From the NCBI GenBank assembly GCA_035501615.1, contig DATJVY010000002.1, forward strand, positions 1-64,000: DNA of 64,000 nucleotides. The letters run 5' to 3'. Positions 38,595 to 46,363 of this stretch are shown here, piece by piece; positions within the stretch are counted from its first letter, which is position 1, and every line of letters starts with the position of its first letter. The notes beneath the pieces are model-generated. The model searched no databases, had not been told where the DNA came from, and saw only the letters and a list, made by a program, of their open reading frames with translations. The position numbers and the translations under genes were made by a program. This DNA comes from RPRB01 sp035501615 (GTDB taxonomy: Bacteria; Myxococcota; Myxococcia; Myxococcales; Myxococcaceae).

Positions 38595-39899
38595 TCAGCC
38601 GCCCAGGCGCTCGCGGGCGTGTGCCAGCGTGTGGCCGAGCGCTGCCTCGACCTCGTCGGCCGTCGCGGCCCCGCACTCCACCGCACGTTGGAGCCCGTTG
38701 AGCAGCCCGCGCGCGGTCGCCGCGTCGTCGAACTCGGCACCGAGCCGCGTGGCCTGTGCCGACTGGTCGAGGAACTTTCGCAGCCGCGCCGCCGCCGGGG
38801 CGATCTCCTCCCGCAGCGTCGCGAACAGCGCCCCGTACCGCGCCGGCAGCTGCGCGGGATGCAGATCCCACCCCTGCACCACGCCGTCCCGGTACGCCCG
38901 CCGGATGTCGTCCGCCGCCCGCGCCCACGCCCGGAACACCGCCTCGCGGTTCGCCGAGCGCTCCCCATCGCTCTTCGGCTCGCGGTGCGGCCCCACCGGA
39001 AGCAGCGTCGTCGGCCCGTCCACGATCGTCACTCCGGTTCCGGAGAGCGCGAGCTGGAGCAGCCGCCGCACCAGCTCCACCGACGGATGCCCCAGCCACT
39101 GGTGCGCCGCGCTGATGCCGAGCGCCGACGTCATGTCATAGGGCCCCACGTGTACCGACCGGCACCGCCCACCCGCGGCCTCCACCATCGCCAGGATGCC
39201 CAGCTTCCCGTCCAGCGAGACCAGCGCCGCCGGCGTCTCGACCATCAGCTCCAGCGCCACCGAGCCCGCCGGCCAGCCCAGCCGGTGCTCCAGCGCCTCG
39301 GCCGCGCGACGGAGCAGCTCCACCTGGATCGGAAGCACCAGCTTGGGCGCGGTCAGCGCGAACCCGGTGATGGGCTGGTTCCCGAGCCTCGAGCCCACCC
39401 GCTCCAGCGTCCGCAGCGCCCGCCGTGCGGACCGGCCGTTGAACGGCTTCAGGCGCAGGCCGATGAACGGCGGGAGCGTCGCCTCGCGGGCTCCCTGTGC
39501 GAGCGCTGCGCCGGCGGCGTCGGCGTGGGTGTCCTCCTCCTCGTCGGGGCGGATGCCGTAGCCGTCCTCGAAGTCGATCCGGAGGTCCTCCACCGGCTCG
39601 CGCTCGAGCTTCGCGACGACCCGCTTGCGGAGGTCGGTGGCCTGCGTGGGGGTCAGCGACAGGCCGAGCGCGTGCGCGTAGGTCGGCCCGTCGGGCGCGT
39701 AGGCGTCCAGCGCCGCCCGCGCCAGGGTGCCCATCCGCGCTGCCGCGCCGGCCCTGAAGAGGTGTGCGCCACCATAGAGGACCTGCACCGGTCGCCGCCC
39801 GGCGGGACCGGCGCGTCGCTCGCGATCGCGCTGGTGAAGCGCCTCGTCGAGCGTCTCCAGCAGGGGCTGCAGGGCCTCGGTCAGCGGGGGCAGCGCCAT
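38595..39899 (-). CDS. HpcH/HpaI aldolase/citrate lyase-like protein (DUF6986 type)
   Basis: 434 aa from ATG 39899. Motifs of the CitE-like PEP/pyruvate aldolase superfamily are spread along the chain: VEDLRIDFEDGYGIRPDEEEDTHADAAG (Asp/Glu metal region), LELMVETPAALV (metal-binding Glu) and CRSVHVGPYDMTSALGI. The length (about 430) is longer than ordinary HpaI or CitE and fits the DUF6986 branch, for which PEP-dependent activity has been suggested. The reaction is not known. It stands alone between the glycosidase and the divergent transhydrogenase. Confidence 0.8.
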   Translation of the reverse strand: MALPPLTEALQPLLETLDEALHQRDRERRAGPAGRRPVQVLYGGAHLFRAGAAARMGTLARAALDAYAPDGPTYAHALGLSLTPTQATDLRKRVVAKLEREPVEDLRIDFEDGYGIRPDEEEDTHADAAGAALAQGAREATLPPFIGLRLKPFNGRSARRALRTLERVGSRLGNQPITGFALTAPKLVLPIQVELLRRAAEALEHRLGWPAGSVALELMVETPAALVSLDGKLGILAMVEAAGGRCRSVHVGPYDMTSALGISAAHQWLGHPSVELVRRLLQLALSGTGVTIVDGPTTLLPVGPHREPKSDGERSANREAVFRAWARAADDIRRAYRDGVVQGWDLHPAQLPARYGALFATLREEIAPAAARLRKFLDQSAQATRLGAEFDDAATARGLLNGLQRAVECGAATADEVEAALGHTLAHARERLGG

Positions 39900-40056
39900 G
39901 GCCGCCCCATACCACCACCGGGTCAGCGGTTCGACTGGAGGTGCGCCTCCAGGAACCACAGCCAGCGCGTCGACGCGCGCGTGGCCGTGGGCGATGTCGG
40001 CCGCCACCCGATCGTCACCGCCCGCTCGCCCCTGGTCCGTGCTTTAAGATGAGCTG

Positions 40057-41445
40057 ATGCCTGACTACGACCTGGTGGTGATTGGCTCGGGGCCTGCCGG
40101 GGAGAAGGGCGCAGCCCAGGCGGGGTACTTCCGGAAGAAGGTCGCCGTCGTCGAGCGGCAGTCCAACCTCGGCGGCGCCGGCGCCAACACCGGGACCCTG
40201 CCCTCGAAGACGCTTCGCGAGACGTCGCTCTACCTCTCGGGCTTCCGACAGCGTGGCCTCTACGGGGTGGACATGCGGCTCCAGGCGAGCACCGGAGTCC
40301 GCGAGCTGCTGTACCGCGAGCGCGCCGTCGCGCAGGAGGAGCAGGTCCGCGTGTCGCAGAACCTCCATGCCCACGGCGCGGAGGTCTTCCACGGCAAGGG
40401 GCGCATCGTCGACGCGAACACCGTGGTGGTCCGCCGTCCCGGCGCCGAGGACCGGCTCACCGCGAAGGTCATCCTGGTGGCCACCGGGAGCACACCCTTC
40501 CACCCGCCGCTCTTCAACTTCCAGGCTCCCGGTGTCTACGACTCGGACAGCATCCTCCTGATGTCCGAGGTGCCGCACTCGCTGGTGGTGGTGGGCGGCG
40601 GCGTCATCGGCTGCGAGTACGCCTGCACCTTCGCCGCGCTCGGCATCCCGGTCACGCTGATCGAGTCCCGCGCCCCGCTGCTCTCGTTCCTCGATCTGGA
40701 GATGTCCACCCGCCTCAAGGCGCGGATGGAGGGCATCGGCGTGCAGTTCAAGATGCCCGGTACCGTCGAGGCGGTGGAGGTCGAGGAGGGCCGGGTGACG
40801 GTGTGCCTCGCGGGTGGCGAGTCGATCGCCGCCGCGGCGCTCCTGGTCGCCTCCGGACGCAGCGCGAACACCGCCGGCATCGGGCTCGAGGAGGTGGGGG
40901 TCAAGCTCGCCGAGCGCGGCCGGGTGCTGGTCAACGAGCACTACCAGACGAGCGTTCCGAACATCTATGCGGCGGGCGACTGCCTCGGCTTCCCTGCGCT
41001 GGCCTCCACGTCGATGGAGCAGGCCCGCGTCGCCATCGCCCACGCCTTCTCCCTCTACCCGAAGGAGCGGCTCGCGCCGATCCTCCCCTATGGCCTGTAC
41101 ACCATCCCCGAGCTGTCGATGGCCGGAGAGACCGAGGAGTCGCTCAAGAAATCGGGCGTGGACTACGTGGTCGGGCGCGCGGCCTACGCCACCAACGCCC
41201 GGGGGCAGATCATCGGCGACGGCGGAGGGTTCCTGAAGCTCATCTTTCGCCGCGAGGACATGAAGCTGCTCGGGGTCCACGTCCTCGGCGAACAGGCGTC
41301 GGAGCTGGTCCACATCGGCCTCACCGCGCTGCTCTGCGGCGCCGGGGCGCAGCTGTTCATCGACACCTGCTACAACTACCCGACGCTCTCGGACCTCTAC
41401 AAGTACGCGACCTACAACGCGATGGCCCAGCGGAACCCGCTCTAG
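40057..41445 (+). CDS. sthA: Si-specific soluble pyridine nucleotide transhydrogenase
   Basis: 462 aa FAD enzyme that moves hydride between NADPH and NAD+. FAD site VIGSGPAGEKGAAQAGYF at residues 8-25, second Rossmann VVVGGGVIGCEYAC and the GD box NIYAAGDCLGFPALASTSM. The region that is a redox disulfide in lipoamide dehydrogenase reads GGAGANTGTLPSKTLRE here, with no CxxxxC pair, which is the mark of SthA. C-terminal dimer domain is complete (LLGVHVLGEQASELVHIG ... FIDTCYNYPTLSDLYKYATYNA). Six bp before the TSUP gene. Confidence 0.93.
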   Translation: MPDYDLVVIGSGPAGEKGAAQAGYFRKKVAVVERQSNLGGAGANTGTLPSKTLRETSLYLSGFRQRGLYGVDMRLQASTGVRELLYRERAVAQEEQVRVSQNLHAHGAEVFHGKGRIVDANTVVVRRPGAEDRLTAKVILVATGSTPFHPPLFNFQAPGVYDSDSILLMSEVPHSLVVVGGGVIGCEYACTFAALGIPVTLIESRAPLLSFLDLEMSTRLKARMEGIGVQFKMPGTVEAVEVEEGRVTVCLAGGESIAAAALLVASGRSANTAGIGLEEVGVKLAERGRVLVNEHYQTSVPNIYAAGDCLGFPALASTSMEQARVAIAHAFSLYPKERLAPILPYGLYTIPELSMAGETEESLKKSGVDYVVGRAAYATNARGQIIGDGGGFLKLIFRREDMKLLGVHVLGEQASELVHIGLTALLCGAGAQLFIDTCYNYPTLSDLYKYATYNAMAQRNPL

Positions 41446-41451
41446 CGGCGC

Positions 41452-42231
41452 GTGAGCCACTCCCCACTCCAGCTCCTCCTCCTCTTCCTCGTCTCCATCG
41501 TCGCGGGCACGATGAACGCCCTGGCCGGCGGGGGGACGCTGCTCACCTTCCCCGCGCTCCTCGCCGCCGGCGTCCCCCCGGTGGTCGCCAACGCCACGAA
41601 CACCGTGGCCCTGGTGCCCGGCTCGCTGAGCGCGGGCTGGGGCTTCCGCGACGAGATCGGCACCCCCACCCGGCCGGTGATCGCCGTCCTGCTTGCCTCC
41701 TGCATCGCCGGCGGTCTGGTGGGCGCCTGGCTGGTGGTGATGGCCGGAGACGCGCTGTTCCGGGCTCTGGTGCCCTGGCTCATCTTCGCCGCGACCGCCC
41801 TGTTCCTCGTCCAGGAGCCGCTCCGCCACTGGCGCGAGCGCCGGAGCGCGACGGCCGCACCGCGCGAGCTCGATCAGGCGAACCTCTGGGTGCTGACCGC
41901 CGGCCAGTTCGTCGTCGCGGTGTACGGCGGCTTCTTCGGCGCCGGGATGGGCATCCTGATGCTCGCCGAGCTCGGGCTGGTGGGCCTGACCAACATCCAC
42001 CAGATGAACGGGCTGAAGAACCTGGGCGCGCTGTGCATCAACGGCATCGCCGCAGTCTACTTCGCGGTCGGCAGGCACGTTCGCTGGCCGCTGGTGGCCC
42101 TGATGGCGGTGGGGTCGGTGCTGGGAGGCTACGCCGGAGCCTGGCTCGCCCAGCGGATCGGCGAGCGGCTGGTGCGCGCGGTCATCATCGCCATCGGGCT
42201 CGGCATGGGCGCGTGGATGCTGGTGAAGTGA
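41452..42231 (+). CDS. TSUP-family (TauE/SafE) membrane transporter
   Basis: 259 aa from GTG 41452, 6 bp after sthA. Eight predicted helices in two repeats, each with the TSUP signature: AGTMNALAGGGTLLTFPALLAAGVPPVVANATNTVALVPG-type in the first and GGFFGAGMGILMLAELGLVGLTNIHQMNGLKN in the second. The family exports or imports sulfoacetate, sulfite, taurine or related anions. The gene probably shares the sthA transcript. Convergent with the small gene at 42234. Confidence 0.9.
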   Translation: MSHSPLQLLLLFLVSIVAGTMNALAGGGTLLTFPALLAAGVPPVVANATNTVALVPGSLSAGWGFRDEIGTPTRPVIAVLLASCIAGGLVGAWLVVMAGDALFRALVPWLIFAATALFLVQEPLRHWRERRSATAAPRELDQANLWVLTAGQFVVAVYGGFFGAGMGILMLAELGLVGLTNIHQMNGLKNLGALCINGIAAVYFAVGRHVRWPLVALMAVGSVLGGYAGAWLAQRIGERLVRAVIIAIGLGMGAWMLVK

Positions 42232-42233
42232 CC

Positions 42234-42521
42234 TCAGCCGGCATTCCGAGGACCGGGCGGCAGTGCCAGGGGGAGGGAGGCCTCGGGCAGAGCGTGGTGG
42301 GCCTGGGCCTCCTTGCGGAGCTCGGCGTCGGTCAGCTCCTCCTGCCACTGCTTCGGATTGGTCCGCCAGTGGAAGTCGGCCGGGACCGACCCTCCGCCCT
42401 CCTGTCCGTAGCCGATCATGTCGGGGAAGAGAGGCGTCCAGCGTCCGGCGGCGTCGGGCTCCCGGGTGACCGCGGTCCGCTGCTTCCGGGGAACGAAGGG
42501 ATAGAAGGGCGTGTTGCTCAC
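42234..42521 (-). CDS. Small hypothetical protein
   Basis: 95 aa from GTG 42521 (AAGGTG 7 nt upstream); codon third positions are strongly GC, as in real genes here. Sequence has aromatic and acidic patches (NTPFYPFVPRKQRTAVTREPD, DMIGYGQEGGGSVPADFHWRTNPKQWQEELTDAEL) but no domain I recognise. No signal or membrane segment. Divergent from glpD, 86 bp away, and convergent with the TSUP gene 2 bp away. Confidence 0.6.
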   Translation of the reverse strand: MSNTPFYPFVPRKQRTAVTREPDAAGRWTPLFPDMIGYGQEGGGSVPADFHWRTNPKQWQEELTDAELRKEAQAHHALPEASLPLALPPGPRNAG

Positions 42522-42607
42522 GGACGGCACCTTGCCCCGGGTGGACGGTCGGAGGGAAGGGGCAAGCGGACCCCGCGGGGCCGCTGCTACCCTTCCGGGG
42601 TCACCTG

Positions 42608-44209
42608 ATGGATCGCGCACGTAACCTCGACCGGCTGGCGGACCCGTTCGACCTCGCCATCATCGGCGGTGGGGCCACCGGGCTCGGCGCGGCCGTGGAG
42701 TCGGCGGCGCGCGGGTACCGGACGGTGCTGCTCGAGGCTCGGGACTTCGCCCAGGGCACCTCCAGCCGCTCGACCAAGCTGGTGCACGGGGGCGTGCGCT
42801 ACCTGGCCCAGGGGAACGTGGGGCTGGTGCGCGAGGCGCTGCTCGAGCGCGGTCGCCTGCGGCGGAACGCACCGCATCTGGTGGGAGATCTCGAGTTCGT
42901 CGTGCCGGCGTACGCCTGGTGGTCGGGCCCCTACTACGGGGTGGGCCTCAAGCTCTACGACGTGCTCGCCGGGCGACACCGTCTGGGGACCAGCCAGCTC
43001 CTCTCCCGGGCGCAGGTCCTGGAGCGCCTGCCCACGCTCGAGCCCGACCAGCTGAAGGGCGGGGTGCGCTACTTCGACGGGCAGTTCGACGACGCGCGGC
43101 TGGCGGTGACGCTGGCGCTGACCGCCGACGACCTGGGCGCCGTGCTGCTGAACCACGCGCCGGTGGTGGCCCTGCTCCGCTGGGGAGGAACGCTCCGCGG
43201 GGTGCGGGTGCGCGACGAGGAGTCGGGAGGGGAGTACGAGGTGAGCGCCCGGGTGGTGGTGAACGCCACCGGCGTGTTCGCGGACGAGGTCCGGCGGATG
43301 GACGAGCCGGAGGCGCCGCCGCTGGTGGCGCCGTCGCAGGGCGTGCACCTGGTCCTCCCCGATGCCTTCCTGCCCGGAAACCACGCCCTGATGATTCCGC
43401 GCACCGACGACGGGCGAGTGCTCTTCGTCGTCCCCTGGCACCGGCGGGCGCTGGTGGGGACGACGGACACTCCGGTGCCACGGGCGAGCGTCGAGCCGCG
43501 GCCGCTGGAGGAGGAGATCCGGTTCCTCCTCGACCACGCCGCGCGCTACCTCACCCGGGACCCGCGACGCGAGGACGTGCTCAGCGTCTACACCGGGCTC
43601 CGCCCCCTCGTGCGGCACGAGGGCACGGGGCCCACCGCCGCCCTGAGCCGCGACCACAGCGTCTTCGAGAGCAAGAGCGGGCTGGTCACCATCGTCGGAG
43701 GGAAGTGGACGACTTACCGGCGGATGGGCCAGGACGTCGTCGACCACGCGGCGCGGGTCGCCGGGCTCCCCGAGCGGCCCTCCACCACCGCGGAGCTCCG
43801 GCTCCACGGCGCCCCCGAGCACGAGCACGTCGAGGTCTCCACCATGGGCACGCCGAGCGAGATGCTCGCCGCGCACGGCACCGACGCCGACCTGGTCCGC
43901 CAGCTGGCCGAGGAGGACCCGGAGCTCGCCGTGCCGATCCATCCGCGGCTTCCGTACCTCCTCGGGGAGGTGGCCTGGGCGGTGCGGCACGAGATGGCAC
44001 GCACGCTGGAGGACGTGCTGTCCCGGCGTACCCGGTCCCTGGTGCTCGATGCGCGCGCGGCGCTGGAGTGCGCCCCGGCCGTGGCCCGGGTCGTCGCCCG
44101 CGAGCTGGGACGGGACGCGGCGTGGGAGCGGGAACAGGTCGCGGGGTTCGAGCGCCGAGCCCGGGAGAGCGTCCTCGACGCCGACGGCAGTCCGGGAGCG
44201 ACGCCCTGA
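42608..44209 (+). CDS. glpD: Aerobic glycerol-3-phosphate dehydrogenase
   Basis: 533 aa FAD enzyme oxidising sn-glycerol-3-phosphate to dihydroxyacetone phosphate and feeding electrons to quinone at the inner membrane. FAD motif DLAIIGGGATGLGAAVESA at residues about 15-33, followed by TSSRSTKLVHGGVRYLAQ and GKWTTYRRMGQDVVD, both standard GlpD boxes. The C-terminal DAO_C domain (LRHGAPE... ARTLEDVLSRRTRSLVLDA...) is complete. GGGGT lies 7 nt before ATG 42608. Its stop overlaps a possible CTG start of the next small gene. Confidence 0.94.
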   Translation: MDRARNLDRLADPFDLAIIGGGATGLGAAVESAARGYRTVLLEARDFAQGTSSRSTKLVHGGVRYLAQGNVGLVREALLERGRLRRNAPHLVGDLEFVVPAYAWWSGPYYGVGLKLYDVLAGRHRLGTSQLLSRAQVLERLPTLEPDQLKGGVRYFDGQFDDARLAVTLALTADDLGAVLLNHAPVVALLRWGGTLRGVRVRDEESGGEYEVSARVVVNATGVFADEVRRMDEPEAPPLVAPSQGVHLVLPDAFLPGNHALMIPRTDDGRVLFVVPWHRRALVGTTDTPVPRASVEPRPLEEEIRFLLDHAARYLTRDPRREDVLSVYTGLRPLVRHEGTGPTAALSRDHSVFESKSGLVTIVGGKWTTYRRMGQDVVDHAARVAGLPERPSTTAELRLHGAPEHEHVEVSTMGTPSEMLAAHGTDADLVRQLAEEDPELAVPIHPRLPYLLGEVAWAVRHEMARTLEDVLSRRTRSLVLDARAALECAPAVARVVARELGRDAAWEREQVAGFERRARESVLDADGSPGATP

Positions 44210-44244
44210 GAGAGGCGCCGGAGCGAGGTGCGGTTCTCTGGGAC

Positions 44245-44529
44245 GTGCTGACCTGGCTCTCCGGGGCGGGCGCGTTCGCGGGAGCGCTGGCCGTGGCGAG
44301 GCTGGTCCCGCTCTCCGGCTCGCGGTTCTGGCTGTGCGTCGTCTGGGGGCTGCTCCTCGCCCTGGCCACGATCCTCGTCACCCAAGGCGCGGGGGCCGCC
44401 CTGTTCCGGAGCGACCCATCGACGTTCGGGGTCCTCCTGGCGTACCTCGCGGCGGTGGTCTGGATCGGGATCGCAGGCGGGGGCGCGGTGGTCCTCACTC
44501 GCCTGCTCGTCGCGCCACCGGGCCGCTGA
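44245..44529 (+). CDS. Small three-helix membrane protein
   Basis: 94 aa from GTG 44245, or 107 aa from CTG 44206, which overlaps the glpD stop (CTGA) and has GGGAG 7 nt upstream. Third codon positions are almost all G or C, so the frame is coding. Three hydrophobic helices: WLSGAGAFAGALAVARLVPL, FWLCVVWGLLLALATILVT and FGVLLAYLAAVVWIGIAGGG. I recognise no family. Position suggests co-expression with glpD. Confidence 0.6.
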   Translation: MLTWLSGAGAFAGALAVARLVPLSGSRFWLCVVWGLLLALATILVTQGAGAALFRSDPSTFGVLLAYLAAVVWIGIAGGGAVVLTRLLVAPPGR

Positions 44530-44545
44530 GCGCGACCGGGGGAGC

Positions 44546-45847
44546 TCAGGCCGCGGCGTCGACCACCGAGCGGAGCGCGGCCTCCACCCGGGGGAGCACC
44601 TCGCGGATGTCCGCCTCGCTGACCGCGCCCACGCTGCACCGGAACCAGCCGGTCTCGTCCTGGAGCCCGAAGGCCTGGAAGGGCACCACGCCGAAGCCGG
44701 CCCGCTCGAGGAGGAGCTTCCGGATGTCCTCGTTGTTCCGGATGCCTTTCCGCCCCACGAGGTCGAAGCGCACCGAGAGGTAGATCGCCCCCTGCGGCGC
44801 GATGTCGCTCACCGGCAGCCCGCGGGCGCGGAGCTCCATCAGTCCCTGGTGCAGCGCCTCGAGCCGTGCGTCCACCCCGCGCCGCATCTCGGCCAGATAG
44901 CGGTCGACCGCCGGCACGTCGTCGAGGAACCTCGCGGAGGCGATCTGCTCGGCCCGGGGCGCCCAGGCCCCGGTGTGCCCGATGAGGTCCCGCATCCGCG
45001 AGATGATCGAGGGCGGCCCCACGCCCCAGCCCACGCGGACGCCCGTGGCGGCGAAGGCCTTCGAGATGCCGTCGACCAGGACCGTGTAGGGCGCCATCTC
45101 CGGCACCAGCCCCACCGGCGTCACGTGCTTCGAGGCCCCGTGGGTCAGCACCCAGTAGATCTGGTCGTACAGCACGATGACCGGCGGGCGGCCGGCGTGC
45201 TTCCGCTCGAGGTTCTCCTCCACCACCGCCTGGCACACCGCCTTCAGCTGCTCGGGGGCGAACATCGTCCCGGTGGGGTTGAGCGGGCTGCCCAGGCAGA
45301 GGAGCCGCGCGTGCGCCAGCTGCGGGCGGAGCTGCTCGACGGTGGGCATGAAGCCGCGGTCTGGATCGGTGGGCACCACCGCGCCCTTCGCCCCCACCAT
45401 GTAGACGTAATAGTTGTTGTTCCAGGAGGGCACCGGGTAGACGACCACGTCCCCCGGGTCCACGACCGTCCGGAAGGTCCCGTAGACGATCGGGCGTGCG
45501 CCGCTGGCGATGACGATGCTCTCCAGCGGGTACTGAAGCCCCAGGCCCCGGGCGTAGAAGCGCTGCACCGCCTGCCGCAGCTCGGGCATGCCGTCGGCCG
45601 GGGGGTAGTTCGTCTCTCCGGCCCGGAGCGCCTCGGCGATGAGGTCGCGGAGCCCCGTCGGGATGGGGAACTCGCGCGGGCTGAAGTCGCCCACGGTGAG
45701 GTTGCAGACCCTCGCCCCCTTGGCGACGAGGGCGCGGATCTCGCCGGCGACCTTGAGGATCTCGCTGCCCATGAGCCCGCGGGCCATGCCGCTCACGGTG
45801 TCCGGGTCCTTCGGATGTCCCAGGGTGTCGTTGAGATCGAGTGCCAC
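44546..45847 (-). CDS. Class I/II PLP-dependent aminotransferase (AspC-like)
   Basis: 433 aa from ATG 45847. Fold-type I pattern: GDFSPREFPIP and GETNYPPADGMPELRQAV near the N-terminus, aromatic stacking and PLP ring contacts in PVPSWNNNYYVYM, LCLGSPLNPTGTMF, Asp and Tyr in VIVLYDQIYW, and the Schiff-base Lys263 in DGISKAFAATGVRVGW, followed by the conserved Arg. The closest relatives by pattern are aspartate/aromatic-type aminotransferases of the branch that includes MalY-like and valine-pyruvate types; the amino acid used is not decided here. Alternative hairpins lie 67 bp upstream. Confidence 0.88.
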   Translation of the reverse strand: MALDLNDTLGHPKDPDTVSGMARGLMGSEILKVAGEIRALVAKGARVCNLTVGDFSPREFPIPTGLRDLIAEALRAGETNYPPADGMPELRQAVQRFYARGLGLQYPLESIVIASGARPIVYGTFRTVVDPGDVVVYPVPSWNNNYYVYMVGAKGAVVPTDPDRGFMPTVEQLRPQLAHARLLCLGSPLNPTGTMFAPEQLKAVCQAVVEENLERKHAGRPPVIVLYDQIYWVLTHGASKHVTPVGLVPEMAPYTVLVDGISKAFAATGVRVGWGVGPPSIISRMRDLIGHTGAWAPRAEQIASARFLDDVPAVDRYLAEMRRGVDARLEALHQGLMELRARGLPVSDIAPQGAIYLSVRFDLVGRKGIRNNEDIRKLLLERAGFGVVPFQAFGLQDETGWFRCSVGAVSEADIREVLPRVEAALRSVVDAAA

Positions 45848-45913
45848 GAGGCGTCCTCCGCGGGCCCCCTTACCGGAGCCGGCGGCCCGGGCGCCAGCAC
45901 AGTTCGCCCGGAA

Positions 45914-45938
45914 CCGTCCGGACGGACGCCTCCGTCCG
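45914..45938. repeat. Mutually exclusive GC hairpins between fluC and the aminotransferase gene
   Basis: CCGTCCGGACGG (45914-45925) is a perfect 12-bp palindrome. Overlapping it, CGGACGGA (45919-45926) pairs perfectly with TCCGTCCG (45931-45938) around loop CGCC. The middle segment can pair with only one side at a time. On the leftward transcript this lies 3' of fluC and 5' of the aminotransferase. No U-tract follows, so simple termination is uncertain; an attenuator-like switch is possible. Confidence 0.5.
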
Positions 45939-45979
45939 AGCCATCACCCGTTCGATCCATCTGGCTTCGCCAGCGGCCT

Positions 45980-46363
45980 CTACGCTCCGACCCAGGCTCG
46001 CCCGGTCGCGAGGCCCAGCACTCCGGCCAGCAGGCACCCGAGCACCGTCGCGGCGAGATTGAGCCCGGCCAGGCCGTAGGCCCGCTGGTTCAGGAGCGCC
46101 AGCGTCTCGTAGTTGAACGAGGAGTAGGTGGTGAAGCCGCCCATGATGCCGGTGGTGAGGAAGATCCGGAGCTCGACCGAGATGGCCGTCCCGGCGAGCG
46201 CCAGGTGCATCACCAGAGCGATCAGGAACGAGCCGGACACGTTCACCATCAGCGTGCCCCAGGGGAACGCCGGTCCCAGCAGCCGGGCCGCAGCCGCGCC
46301 CACGCCGTAGCGCGCGACGGAGCCGAGGGCCCCGCCCACCGCCACCAGGACCACCCGGGTCAC
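45980..46363 (-). CDS. crcB: Fluoride channel FluC/CrcB
   Basis: 127 aa with four membrane helices. Family marks are GGALGSVARYGVG, WGTLMVNVSGSFLIALVMH (pore Asn) and the Phe-box region FLTTGIMGGFTTYSSFNYET, where FluC normally has TTFSTF. FluC dimers leak fluoride out of the cell. GTG start at 46363 overlaps the stop of the M64 peptidase gene (GTGA), so it is translated with it. No fluoride riboswitch was found upstream. Confidence 0.93.
   Translation of the reverse strand: MTRVVLVAVGGALGSVARYGVGAAAARLLGPAFPWGTLMVNVSGSFLIALVMHLALAGTAISVELRIFLTTGIMGGFTTYSSFNYETLALLNQRAYGLAGLNLAATVLGCLLAGVLGLATGRAWVGA

Noticed and set aside
40015..42348. 777-aa reverse-strand open frame across sthA and the TSUP gene
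   Set aside because: Composition is Gly/His/Arg/Glu without motifs, while sthA and TSUP signatures are complete on the forward strand.
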